Assembly: GCA_002286715.1 (NCBI GenBank)
Contig: NSJX01000047.1
Span: 64,339-123,549 of the forward strand
Length of the DNA: 59,211 nt
Direction: 5' to 3'
Source of the DNA: Dentipellis sp. KUC8613
Lineage: Eukaryota; Basidiomycota; Agaricomycetes; Russulales; Hericiaceae
Part shown: in pieces, positions 14,466 through 26,173 of the stretch
Position numbering within the stretch: position 1 is the stretch's first letter
How the letters are laid out: each line of letters starts with the position of its first letter
Made by a program: the position numbers and the translations under genes
Notes under the pieces: model-generated
Databases searched by the model: none
What the model was told of the DNA's origin: nothing
The model's input: only the letters and a program-made list of their open reading frames with translations

Positions 14466-16036
14466 ATGGACGAAGACAAGGTTCCCCTCGTTCGTGGTCT
14501 CGCTACGGATCGCCGTTTTCCACTGCTTACCGCCGATTGACTGACCCAGGTCATTGACAATGGCTCGGAAACATGCAAAGCTGGCCGTACGTATCGCCTG
14601 GTCCCGCATAGAGTTGCCCGCTGACCTGGAATTTTTCTGCTACAGCTGCTGGTAAGTCGGTCGGTCCTATAGAATTGTAGCACTGGCTGAATCACAGCTA
14701 AGGCGAAGATGCACCTCGGGCTATTTTTCCGTATGTCCCCGCAGTCGTGGTGCGGAACTCTGTAGTCACGTAGATCGAACTTGCAGGTCTGTCATCGGCC
14801 GCACTCATCAGCAAGATGCGATGGTCGCTATAGATCAGAAGGACTTCTATGTTGGGTCGGTCCATTTCACCATGACCCTCGATACTTGCCTGATCCGAAA
14901 TCCGTCCAGCGACGAAGCGCAATCCAAGCGTGACATCCTCACGCTCAAGTACCCGATCGAGAACGGCATCGTGACCGACTGGGACGACATGGAGAAGATC
15001 TGGCACCACGTCTTCTCCACCGCACTGCGCACCGCGCCCGAGGGGCACCCGATCTTGCTCACCGAGGCCCCGCTGAACCCGAAGGCGAACCGCGAGAAGA
15101 TGATGCAGATTATGTTTGAGACGTTCAATGTGCCCGCGCTCTACGTGTACATCCAGGCGGTGCTCGCGATGTACGCGTCGGGGCGCAATACAGGTATCGC
15201 GCTCGACTCAGGTTATGGTGTTACATATGCGGTGCCGGTGTACAAGGGTGTCGCGCTACCCCACGCCATCCTCCGCCTGGATGTGGCCGGCCGCGACCTG
15301 ACGGAAAGCCTCGCTACGAACCTGATGGAGAGGGGACACCAGTCCACCGCGTTCGCGGACCGCGAGGTCGTGCGGGATATCAAGGAGAAGCTATGTTACG
15401 TTGCGCTCGATTTCGAGCAGGAGCTGCAGACTGCGGCTGCCTCGACAGCGCTGGAAAAAATCTACAAGCTGCCCGATGGCCAAGTTATAACCCTCGGCAG
15501 CGAGCGGTGCGTGCTGCGTTTCTCCACTACACCATTCTCTGACTTCCGCACTTCACCTCAGCTTCCGCGTCCCTGAAGCTCTCTTCCGACCCTCCATAAT
15601 CGGCCTCAAAGGTGCCGGCGCTCACGAGATCATGTATGTATATATACCCCATGCTATACTTCCATCAACTGATACACATCGCCTGCAGCTACAACTCGAT
15701 CATGCACTGCGACCCCGACATCCGCAGCGAGCTGTTCCGCCACATCTCCCTCTCCGGCGGGAACACGATGTTCCCGGGGATCGCTGCGCGGATGCAGCGC
15801 GAGCTGACCACGCTCGCGCCGCAGGGCACGAAGGTGGAGATCGTCGCGCAGCCCGAGCGGAAGCACGCGGCGTGGATCGGAGGGTCGGTTGTCGCTTCTT
15901 TGGGCACGTTCCAGAATAGGTGGTGTACGAGACAGGAGTATGAGGAGTCGGGCGGGTCGGTCGTTTTTCGTAGGGTGAGTTGGGCTGCTCGGCAAATTGG
16001 AGATGGGTTGCTTACTTTTGATATAAGTTCATCTAG
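14466..16036 (+). CDS. Highly diverged actin-like gene, paralogue 3 (9 exons)
   Basis: It keeps the actin exon plan: 14466-14489, 14550-14586, 14646-14651 (6 nt), 14703-14730, 14787-14855, 14910-15506, 15562-15633, 15689-15974 and 16028-16036. All reading phases are conserved. The product is about 375 residues but has changes at nucleotide-site positions: GSGM is GSET (Gly15Glu), GDGVTH is GYGVTY (Asp157Tyr, His161Tyr), FAGDD is PAGED, and the D-loop is altered ([17 protein letters not shown]). Gln in YIQAVL is kept. It ends Arg-Arg-Phe-Ile, close to the Lys-Phe-Ile of actin 1. An intact frame over ~375 codons argues against a simple pseudogene, but ATP turnover is probably impaired. Less certain is the last intron, which uses GTGAGT and an ATATAAG acceptor. 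Confidence 0.8.
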
Positions 16037-16968
16037 GTATGCCGGGGCAACTCCTGCGACGGAAGATCACGAAGTCCTTTGATTCTTGCCATGCTGCTGG
16101 TTTTTGCTGCTGCTGTGTGCTATGTTGCCCACCCGATAGTGTTTACTATGTATCCCGCTCGATCATATCGCTTCGTTTCCGAGCGGAAGTAGTGTAGATC
16201 CGTGAGTTTAACTTGATTCTTCTCGCAATCAAGAATGACGATGACACTAAACTTTAGTATTTTAGGATACTTCCAATGACACGCATTGTCTCATTGGCTC
16301 GGACAGCGAACCCGGACCGTCGAAGTGTGCGGTATGCTTAAGTGACCCTGTGTGTGTACGCCAAAGCCGAGTGGCAATGAGGGTTGGGTTGGTGGCACCG
16401 CTGCGCGTTCAAACTAAGTCTCGGTGTGGTACGATGGTTCGTTCTTCCATTGCCTATTTCTGCCCTACATCCAGCTAACGCCGCCTACAATGGTTGGCTG
16501 AGCGATGCCCGGGATCGCGAACAACTTTCTGAGGGTGTGCGCTATTTCTCAGATTGCTAGCTTGTTTGAATCGGTGCTGACTCGGACTTCTTCATCCAAA
16601 AGAGACTGACAGCTTGAGAACAGGCGTCCACATTCTCTTCTTCTCTTCTATAATGATTCCTTTCCAGAGAACGTGGAGACGACAAGTGACCGTAGTTCAG
16701 AGCACTTCCCTGTACCCGACGTCATATGTTCGTCATCGCTAGCGAAGCGACCGTCCACTTGATCAACTGGTCTATGCGGTTGGACTATCCAACCAGGCTT
16801 CGATACTTGGCTCAAGTCAAAGTGACAGCGCGTGAAAGCTTCTCACCGAGGGGAGTTCACTGAGATCATGTGTTTCGTTGGTGAGCTTCTCATATATGAA
16901 GCCTATGTTGGTCTGCCTCTTACTGGGCTGTCCGTGTCTTGCATCCACAGCCCCCAAGGAAAGAAGAC
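16037..16968. promoter_or_regulatory. Spacer and promoter of P450-3
   Basis: No gene is seen. The block around 16240-16540 (TTTTAGGATACTTCC, then GGTTCGTTCTTC near 16435) is also present in the spacers before P450-5 (about 23240 and 23515) and P450-6 (GGTTCGTTCTTC near 26902). A weaker form of the shared P450 word, TGACAGCGCGTGAAAG, is at 16823-16838 and a CATATATG TATA-like box is near 16891, ahead of ATG 16969. Confidence 0.5.
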
Positions 16969-19202
16969 ATGGTTTCGTTTCTTGCATTCGGGCTATCTGC
17001 AGCAGTGCTTATCATAGCTTTCATTGTCTCTAGTCTCAGGACTCGGAAGCGTCACGCCCTTCCCCTGCCGCCAGGCCCTGCATCGCTTCCCATTCTCGGC
17101 AACTTTCTCTCTCTGCCCACTCAGCAGCCATGGGTCACATACGCGAACTGGTCCAAGGCTCTCCAAAGTAACTCCCACTCACTCTCTGCTTCTTTCAGAC
17201 TCCGGGAATACCGTGACTGACTCAGGATATAGGCGACCTAATTTCAGTCAAAGCTTTCAATCAAGTCACACTCGTCATAAATTCCAAAAAGCTGGCCAAA
17301 GAGCTATACGAGGGCCGCTCGGCCAAATATTCGGACCGGCCTGCGCTTGTGAGCATCGAACTGTGGGTTTCTACCACGTATAGACTATAGTCCTCGTAAT
17401 GATGTCCTAACGGTCTGGCGTCTTTGAATTTGGTAGGATGGGCTGGGATTTCAATACTGGCCTCTTGCCATACTCTGAGAAATGGCGTGCCCGGCGTCGA
17501 CTACTTCATCAGACCCTGCACGCGGCGGCGGCGCAGGAGTATCGCCCGATGCAGAGGGAAAAGGTTCATGAGCTGTTGTACAAATTACATCGGGATCCCG
17601 AGAACTTTGAGGCTCACATTTCCAGGTAAGTACGGTCTGCTAGTGCTCATGATTGTTCGATATTGTTTGGCGTGAACGTTGTCTTCTAGCTTGGGGAGCT
17701 CTGTTGCGATCGCAGTGGCATACGGAGACGTTGGAGGCAAACAAGACGACTTTATCCGTCCGGCGCGGGAAGCAATCGATACACTCTCATTAATGGGCAC
17801 GCCTCATTCTGTCATCGTAAATTCCCTGCCAATCTGTAAGTGTCTCATCCACCCAGGCATCGTGCCGTACCTCTTCCGCGTTGACACTAACGTGCGCTAC
17901 GTTTGTTGAGTGCGGCACTTCCCAGGCTGGCTCCCCGGATTTGGGTTTCAAGTACTCGCCCAAGAATGTCGCAAGCTAACGGCAGATATGCAGAATGTGC
18001 CCTGGACGTTTGTCGAGCAGGCTATGGTGAGTATGTGCCTTATAAGAAGCAGATTTCTTTTGCTCCTCTGCAGGATTCTCATATTTTACTCAGACCGACA
18101 AGACTGCGACTCCATCGATGGCGTTGAAGATATTACAGGACCTTGACGGGACTGATGCTGGTCCAGATTTGGTGCAGGCTGCGAAGGATGCTTGTGCTGT
18201 GACCTTTGCCAGCATGTATCGTTACCCTCCACCCACCTTGACGATGCTTACTCCACTCATTTGACAGCCGGTGCAGACACGGTAAGCTCACTGTTCACCA
18301 TACACTTCTTTTTGTAGTTAAGTGGTCCTTCAATCCTCACAGACCGTATCAGCAATGGCGACGGCGGTCTTAGGCCTGCTCCTGCACCCTGAGGTTCAGC
18401 ATCGTGCACAGCAGGAAATAGACCAGGTCATAGGAGGCCACCGCCTTCCTACCTATGAAGATCGCAACAGTTTGCCGTATGTGGAGGCAATCTATCGTGA
18501 AGCGCTCCGCTGGTACCCTGTCGCGCCCCTCTCTGTAGCTCGCGCGGCGTTTGAAGATGATATATATGGCGACTACTTCATTCCCAAAGGTCAGTGGTGG
18601 GTTCTTATCACGGCAGACATGCACCCACTCAGCAACGTCGAATAGGCACATCTCTTCTGGCCAATGTCTGGTACGTTCTACTCAATATTGATTGTAAGAG
18701 ATATTGTCTTATTAATTGCCGTCACCGTGCAGGGCCATGACTCGGAACGCAGAAGAATATCCCGAGCCAGAATCATTCAAGCCGGAGCGGTTCCTCTTAC
18801 CCAACGGGACACTGAATGACGACGACATGCGCTATGTCTTCGGGTTTGGAAGACGGTGAGCCATTTTCATACTGAACTAGAGAATCGAACGTACTGACGA
18901 GATGGTCAGATTCTGTTCAGGACGACACCTTGCCGATGCGACCATCTGGCTGATGATCGCCTCTGTCCTCTCTGTCTTCCACCTCATTCCTGCGAAAGAC
19001 GAAAATGGAAAAGAGGTTCCTGTTGAGGTGGAGTACACCAGTGGGCTGGTCATGTGCGTAGCGATGCTCTCTTTCGTGAAAATACGTTTACGCGAAGGAT
19101 GTTTGAAGTCATCCTATGCCGTTTAGGTGTGACTTTGTACCCAGAAATAGGGACGCGGAGGATTTGCTTGCGCAGCTTCAGGATCAACAAGTTTTAGTAT
19201 AG
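16969..19202 (+). CDS. Cytochrome P450 monooxygenase, copy 3 (12 exons)
   Basis: Same family as copies 1 and 2. Start MVSFLAFGLSAAVLIIAFIV, then RTRKRHALPLPPGPASLPILG. ExxR is EALR in YREALRWYPV, PERF is KPERF, the heme loop is FGFGRRFCSGRHLAD, and the C-terminus is LLAQLQDQQVLV. Two oddities occur at the I-helix: the exon-6 donor is GC (A|GCATGT at 18211-18212) where the paralogues have GT, and the joined motif reads TGADT instead of AGADT. The first residue of [AG]GxDT is therefore Thr. If the GC donor is used the frame is intact; otherwise the gene would be non-functional. Upstream ATGs (for example 16939) lie outside the conserved start and are not preferred. Confidence 0.87.
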
Positions 19203-20627
19203 GTCTGACCGAGCTTGTCATTGTAAACCGCTGACTTAATCTTCGACGAGTGTCGTTTGAAGACTGAATTCGCTTGCAATTGAGGGCATACCGGTCTGCG
19301 TCCACAGTCCTTGTGTTGCGAGCTGCGTGAAGGAGATGGCGGTCAGAAGAGACTGGTCTTACAGCGGTTTACAAATCGATAGGCCGCTTCTGACGAGATC
19401 ACCGCACAGGGGACTTTCAATATCTATGCGGAGATTTGATCAAGTAGCGGTGGATGGCCAGAGCAACGCCACCGTCGCCACAATTGCCACTGTCGGAACC
19501 TCGGCACCAAACAACTCCGACCTAAATTTTCAATTCCTCATGCGCAATGATTTGTCGCGAAGCGGCCTATCGATTTGTAAACGGCTGTACTACCGCTCGC
19601 CAGCGCACTACTCGCCCTTCAACAAAGAAGTCTCGTTGATTTTCTGCAATTGCTTTTGTCGCGACAATATCGAGACACTCCCGCACGCGGTAACTGGAAG
19701 CACCCGACAGTTTTTTTTCGCTGTCCTGTCACAACACGACCCAACTCAGTGGTCGTCTAGTTTACCGCGCTTTTTCGAGGGCCTTGTAATCGAAAGATGA
19801 AGACAGTTAAGGGGCTGTAATCGCGTACATCACTGTCTTCAACCACATCTCGTGGATGCCAGTGCTGCGTCGAGTCTACCACCTCATGATCACAGTAAGA
19901 TTTTCCCCTCGATCCTACGCAACAGTCTCCTACGCACGCTGACACTACTCAGCTGTTTTCTCCCAACATGATCTGCAAAGCACATAGCGATGTTCCATCA
20001 ACATTAGTATCCTGTCACTTCCATCGCCGCCGAGAGCACTGATGTATGACGAGTGCTCCACCGCTTCCGTCATGCAGTCAGGAGCAACCCCGAAACTGGA
20101 ATTTGAAGAGTGGATGCGGACCATTAATGGAGCCGACGGTAAGTTTAAATGACAACTTGTGTGAAATTCACATCTTGAATAGGAGTTTTACTCGTCAAAG
20201 TCAATTCGCGACTGGTAAAGCCTCCCCAATCCCAAATAGGCGCACTCACCATTGACGTCTTTTGTTCTATGTAGCCTGAAAATGCCGACAAGTGGCAAGA
20301 TCGGGTCAACGGTGGCTAACTGTGGTACGACTGAGAATGACTTTCGGTTCGTCATTCGATCGGTTCTCTCTACCCTACGTCTAGATGATGCAGCAGATCG
20401 CCGTAAGCAGAGAGTCGCCATCCCGAACCTTTGCAATTGCCAGTGAACAATACGATTTGACTTCCCAACGCGCGTCATAGAAGTCAAAGCGACAACTTGT
20501 GCGAATGTCTCTAGGAGAAGGATGGCTATAGCCTCTTTATCTCGGCAGACTACTTATATATACAGCTCATCCTAGGTCCGTCTCTGCCATCTAATCCTTG
20601 CATCCTTGCCTCCCATACACACGCGAA
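19203..20627. promoter_or_regulatory. Spacer and promoter of P450-4
   Basis: No gene is seen. The spacer holds the inverted-repeat element at 19361-19588. It has two copies of the shared P450 word: TGACAACTTGTGTGAA at 20150-20165 (distal) and CGACAACTTGTGCGAA at 20490-20505 (proximal). A TATATATA box lies near 20554, about 70 bp before ATG 20628. Confidence 0.55.
19361..19588. mobile_element. MITE-like element with 30-bp terminal inverted repeats
   Basis: The left end 19361-19390 (ACAGCGGTTTACAAATCGAT and on to AGGCCGCTTC) is the reverse complement of the right end 19559-19588, with one mismatch in 30. The 228-bp element is flanked by TA on both sides (19360-19361 and 19588-19589), as expected for a non-autonomous Tc1/mariner-type insertion. 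It has no coding capacity of its own. Confidence 0.75.
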
Positions 20628-22874
20628 ATGATATCGTTCAGCAGCTTCGCGCTGTCTATCTCAGTCTTCATCACGGTGTTCATTGTCTCTAGAAAAAGGC
20701 GACGCCAGGCTCTCCCTACACCACCCAGGCCTGCTTCTCTTCCTATCATCGGCAATTTCCTGTCTCTTCCGGCTGAACAGCAATGGGCCACATATGCGAA
20801 ATGGTCCAAGGCTCTACAGAGTGCGTCCATTCCGGCTTTGCCTGCCACAAAACTTGACTCCAACTTGAATCTGGAGATGCTGAGCAATGCTGATTTGACA
20901 CAGGCGACCTCATTTCGGTGAAGAATTTCGGTGAACTGACAGTGGTGATCAACTCGAAGAAGGTAGCGAAGGAATTATATGAGTGCCGATCCGCCAAGTA
21001 CTCCGACCGGCCTGCGTATATCATGTTTAAATTGTGGGTCGACTACTACCTTCTCCGGGCACACTCCTCGCGTTATGCAGTATCATAATGTGACTGAGTT
21101 CCATGTCGTGCAGGACGGGCTGGGATTTCCTCACTGGTCTCATGCCGTACTCGGAGAAATGGCGTGCACGGCGCCGTCTACTGCATGCGACATTGCACCA
21201 GAAAGTAGCGCAGGGGTACTGGCCGCTGCAGAAGGAGAAAGCCCATGTGTTGCTGTGCAACTTGCACAAATATCCTGGGAACTACAAGGCTCATGTCTCG
21301 AGGTACGTACGGCTTCACAATGCTTGATGGCCATTCGCAACTTGCTGACGCGAAGGCTATCTCTAGATTGGCTGGCACTGTTGCACTTACAGTAGCATAC
21401 GGGGAGATCGGAGACCAACATCAGACCGACAATTATACCCGCCTGGCGATGGAGGCAATGCAAACGTTCTCGGTGACGGCATTACCTCATTCGTTCCTCG
21501 TCAACTCCCTGCCATTCCGTATGTATTATTTCACCGTCGTCCTGCATGCCTTCCAACTGACGATGAATTTGCATCAGTGCGGCATTTCCCTGGCTGGATA
21601 CCGGGCTTTGGCTTCCAGTCATTTGCAGACCGCTGCCGCAAGCTGACGGCAGATATGCAGAACGTACTCTGTGCGGTCGTCGAACGGAACATGGTGAGTG
21701 CTGAGCTTTGCGCGTCAACAATCCCAGTTCCGTCGGATGGTATTCACCGTTAAAAATGTAGGCAGAGTATATCGCCACGCCGTCGATGGCTTCGAAGATG
21801 ATAGAGGACCTCGAGAAGACTGAGATCGGCCCGGATTCTGTGCAGGCTGCGAAGGACGCATGTGCGGTGACATTTGCCGGTATGTATAGCCATCCTTCAA
21901 CTATTATATGCTTCTTACAGTTTCGCGACAGCTGGCGCAGACACCGTAAGTCCTCTGTCAGCCGTGCATCAAGGCTGCAACCTGACAACTCCACAAATCC
22001 CTCAGACCACATCCGCAATGACCACCGCTTTCCTCGGCTTACTCCTCCGCCCTGAAGTTCAACGTCATGCACAGGAGGAAATAGACCGGGTCGTAGGACG
22101 CGACCGTTTGCCAACCTTTGAAGATCGCCGTAACCTGCCGTTCGTCGAAGCGGTCTACCGCGAAACCCTCCGCTGGCATCCCGTCTTGCCTCTCTCTGTG
22201 ATTCGTGCAGCATATGTGGATGACATCTACGATGGTTACTTCATCCCCAAAGGTCGGTTCTTTTTACACACAATCTCGGCCTTTAATGAATGGCAGAATA
22301 GGTACATCTCTAGTGGCCAATGTCTGGTACGTTGACGTCCGACCTGTATTGAATTACGCCGTTATGTCATAGCGATTATCGTATAGGGCCATGACCCGCG
22401 ACCCCGTCGAATACCCCGATCCAGAGTCCTTCAAGCCGGAGCGGTTCTTCAAACCTGACGGAACGCTGAACGACGACGATATGCGATATGTGTTCGGCTT
22501 CGGGAGACGGTGAGGCATCTGCACGAAATTCCTGCCGAAGAGCAGCTGATGACGCCCTCGTTCGTGCAGTTTCTGCTCCGGAAAACACCTCGCCGACGCG
22601 ACAGTATGGATGGGAATCGCTTCCGTCCTTGCTGTCTTCCGCCTCATTCCTGTGAAAGATGGAGATGGGAATGAGGTCCCTGTTCAGGTGGACTATACGA
22701 GTGGGATGATTAGGTGCGTATGAGTGCTCTGTGGGTTTTACATGGAAGTATGCTGACGGAGAGGGCGGCTGAAGCCACCCTTTGCCGTTCAAGTGTGGCT
22801 TTGAGCCTAGGGATCGAGAGGCGGGGTTATTGCTCGAACAGTTGCGAGAGAAGGAGGCTACAGAACATATTTGA
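20628..22874 (+). CDS. Cytochrome P450 monooxygenase, copy 4 (12 exons)
   Basis: P450 of the array family. The start at 20628 (MISFSSFALSISVFITVFIV) is chosen because it aligns with the paralogues; an in-frame ATG 10 codons upstream would add residues before the anchor. The Pro hinge reads PPRPASLPIIG, with Arg replacing the usual Gly. The I-helix AGADT is split by the 14-nt exon at 21932-21945. ExxR is ETLR in YRETLRWHPV, PERF is KPERF, and the heme loop is FGFGRRFCSGKHLAD. The end is LLEQLREKEATEHI, close to copy 5. All introns are GT-AG and the frame is intact. Confidence 0.9.
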
Positions 22875-23990
22875 CTCGGCTCCAGAGCTGAAATTCTGCC
22901 AGACGACTCCCCGCTTTCTGGCCGATCACATGCACTAGCCTCCACAGCACCTTGTCGGCATACGAGTTCATATTCCAGCGAAGATGCCGATAAATTCATG
23001 TCATAGAGTTTTAGTAACAAATCCAAGACGAGCGCAGCAAGGGCGCCCGCCGATATTCTCCCAACATATTTGCAACAGCACGCCGTGATTACGGCAATGT
23101 TTCGTCACTCTTCGCCCTGCATGTGTTCTCATCGCCCCCGCCACTGACATATACATAGTGCCCCTCCTCCTTCTTACTCCATGGTCGTCTGCGCGCTCCT
23201 CGCCGCCCAGAACGATGACGAAAATTGGGCTTTCATATTCTAGGATACCTCCGATCCCACGCGTTGTCTTCTCGACTCGACGAGTGGATCCGGACCATCG
23301 AAGCCGACGGTGAGTTTAAGTGACAATTTGTGAGAAACCTACAGCTAGAATAAGTGATCCATTCATCAAAATCAATGCGCGCGTGGTGAGGCCTCCTGAA
23401 TATCAACTAAAAGCGGCGCCTTGCGTTCTGATGCAGCCCATAGATGACCGGAGGACGGTGGATACGATGCATATACACAAGTGGGTCAGCCGCCACTAGC
23501 CATGGTGATTATTACGGTTCGTTCTTCTGCCCAGGAACTTCTGCTCCACATCGAGCTGACATCCCCTGGATATTGGGCTGCAACACGCACAGGGTCACAA
23601 ATGACTTCATAGGCGTCCATGTTTGTTGAGATTGCTAATATTTCTTGTACCTGAGTAATGCTGACAATTCGAGAGAAGGTATTTGCCTGCCTGCAATGAC
23701 GGCTCTTCTTCTCCTGCCGGTTGGAGAGATTGTCTCCACCCAACGTCACGCGTCCGGTGCCGGCGGCAGACCAGACGCCCACGCCGAACCTAGGCGAATG
23801 AATACTTCCATACGGCCTCCACCTTGGCAAACATATGTCATTGAAGTAAAAATGACAAGTTGTGAGAAAGCCCCTGGTCGATGAATGTCTATGGTATGTT
23901 TTTCTCAGCGGACCACTCGTATATATACCCTATTCTTGCTCCTGCTAGACCGTCCACCCCTTACCAACTTGCCTCCCCCAGACACAAGAG
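22875..23990. promoter_or_regulatory. Spacer and promoter of P450-5
   Basis: No gene is supported. Shared words are TGACAATTTGTGAGAA at 23321-23336 (distal) and TGACAAGTTGTGAGAA at 23853-23868 (proximal). TTCTCAGCGGACC follows, with a TATATA box near 23920, about 65 bp before the ATG. The block from about 23240 to 23620 is related to the spacers before P450-3, -4 and -6. Confidence 0.55.
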
Positions 23991-26173
23991 ATGACATTGA
24001 TCAGTGCTTTCGCGCTCTCCGTAGCAATCTTCGTCACAGCTTTCATTTCATCGAGCGAGAAGCGACGTCGAGCACTCCCTGAACCCCCCGGGCCTGCTTC
24101 TCTCCCCATTCTTGGCAGCTTTTTCGCCCTACAAGGAAAGCAGCCATGGGCTACATTCACGAACTGGTCCAAGGCCCTACAAAGTGCGTCTATTTCACTT
24201 CACTTTTCCTTGTATGCGGCTTGTGATGCTGATTCGAAACACAGGCGACTTGATTTCGGTGCGGAGTTTCGGCCAACTCACGATTGTGATCAATTCGAAG
24301 AAGGTGGCGAAGGAACTGTACGAGCGCCGTTCAGCGAAATATTCCGACCGGCCTCCAGCCCTGATTTTCAAATTGTGAGTTGAGCGCCCATTTCACGTAC
24401 GTTCACTGCGTGGGACATGAAGTGATCTATGTATTTGTCTTTGCAGGACGGGGTGGGATTTCAATACGGGTCTCATGCCGTACTCTGAGAAATGGCGCGC
24501 GCGGCGTCGTCTGCTGCATTCGACCTTGCATCAGAAAGTGGCACAGGACTACCGACCGCTGCAGAGGGCGAAAGCCCATGAGTTATTGTGCGATACCTAC
24601 AGCGATCCAGAGAACTTCAAATCTCACGTCTCCAGGTACGACTTGCAGATGTTAATGATCATGAATCGTCTGATACCTAAGTTGTCCAGATTGTCAGGCA
24701 TTATTGCGATTGCCGTGTCGTACGGAGACATCGGAGACAGACGCCAGAGCGATGAGTATATCACCCAAGCGCAGGAGGCAGTCGACACGCTCTCGAGAAC
24801 TAGCTGGCCTCGTTTGGTCATTGTAAACAACCTCCAATTCCGTACGCGACACACTCTCGTGCTGAACTTCATTTTGGCTTATGTCGCGTTAGTGCAGCAT
24901 CTCCCGGGCTGGATGCCGGGCTGCGGCTTTCAAGGACTCGCAAAGCGGTGCCGCAAGCTGATAGCAGATATGCAAAATGTCCCTTGGACAATCGTCGAGC
25001 AAGGCATGGTGAGTGCGCAGCCTCGGACCATCTGAAATAGCACTGACCGATGATCGTTTAGGTGGAGAATACTGCAGCGCCTTCGATGGCGTTGAAGATG
25101 ATGGAGGGTCTCGAAAGGAATGTGGTCGGTCCGGATTCGTTGCAGGCTGCGAAGGATGCATGCGCTGTCACCTTTGCCGGTATGTATTGCTTCCCCGTAG
25201 TTTGGACGCAACCATTCTTATAGTCTCCCGCAGCCGGTGCAGACACTGTAAGTCCACCACTAGCCGTCTGTCAGATATTATAGCTTCATGTTCTCACGAT
25301 TCCTCAGACCGTATCGGCTATAATGACCGCCACCTTAGGCTTGCTCCTCCACCCTGAGACTCAGCGCTGTGCACAGCAAGAATTAGACCGAGTCGTAGGA
25401 CGCAACCGTCTGCCTACCTACGAAGATCGCAGCAGCCTGCCATACCTCGAGGCGGTCTTCCGCGAGGCTCTTCGCTGGCATCCCGTTCTGCCTCTCTCTG
25501 TGATGCGTGCGGCGTATGAAGAGGACATATACGATGGCTACTACATCCCCAAAGGTTGGTCTTGTTCCCTACTTGCCCAGGATTCATCGTCTAATGAACT
25601 ACGGGCAGGCACACCTCTTACGGCTAATGTCTGGTACGTTCGACTTGAAATAAAACGCAGGCAATCGTGTCTTATTCAATGCTATGTAGGGCCATGACCC
25701 GTGACCCCGTCGAATATCCTGAACCAGAGTCCTTCAAGCCGGAGCGATTCATGAGGCCTGACGGGACGCTGAACGACGACGACATGCGCTACATATTTGG
25801 ATTTGGAAGACGGTAAGCCGTCTGCTACGTGGCACTGCGCTCAGGGATCATCGTCTCATTTGCTCATTTAGCTTTTGCTCGGGACGACATCTCGCTGATG
25901 CAACGGTGTGGATGGCGCTCGCCTCCATCCTCGCCGTCTTCCGCCTCGTTCGTGCAAAAGACGAAGATGGGAATGTTGTTCCTGTGAAAGTGGAATATAC
26001 TAATGGGCTGATCAGGTGCGTACCTGTGTGTTGCTTTTCATGTGTAGCATACTCACGGGAAGGACGGCCGTAGCCATCCCCTGCCGTTTAAGTGTGGCTT
26101 CGAGCCTAGGGATCGGGAGGCGGAGTTGTTGCTCAATCAGTTGCGGGAGAAAGAAGCCGTGGAGCAGATCTGA
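23991..26173 (+). CDS. Cytochrome P450 monooxygenase, copy 5 (12 exons)
   Basis: An intact P450 of 516 residues by summed exons (193, 130, 189, 152, 116, 118, 14, 247, 25, 123, 144, 100 nt). Start MTLISAFALSVAIFVTAFIS with hinge EPPGPASLPILG. I-helix AGADT, ExxR EALR in FREALRWHPV, KPERF, and heme loop FGFGRRFCSGRHLAD (as FGFGRR then FCSGRHLAD across an intron). The C-terminus ends LLNQLREKEAVEQI. The exon lengths equal those of copy 6, so the two genes share a recent ancestor. Its 3' flank carries a block also found 3' of copy 2. A membrane-anchored monooxygenase of the ER is expected; the substrate is unknown. Confidence 0.92.
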
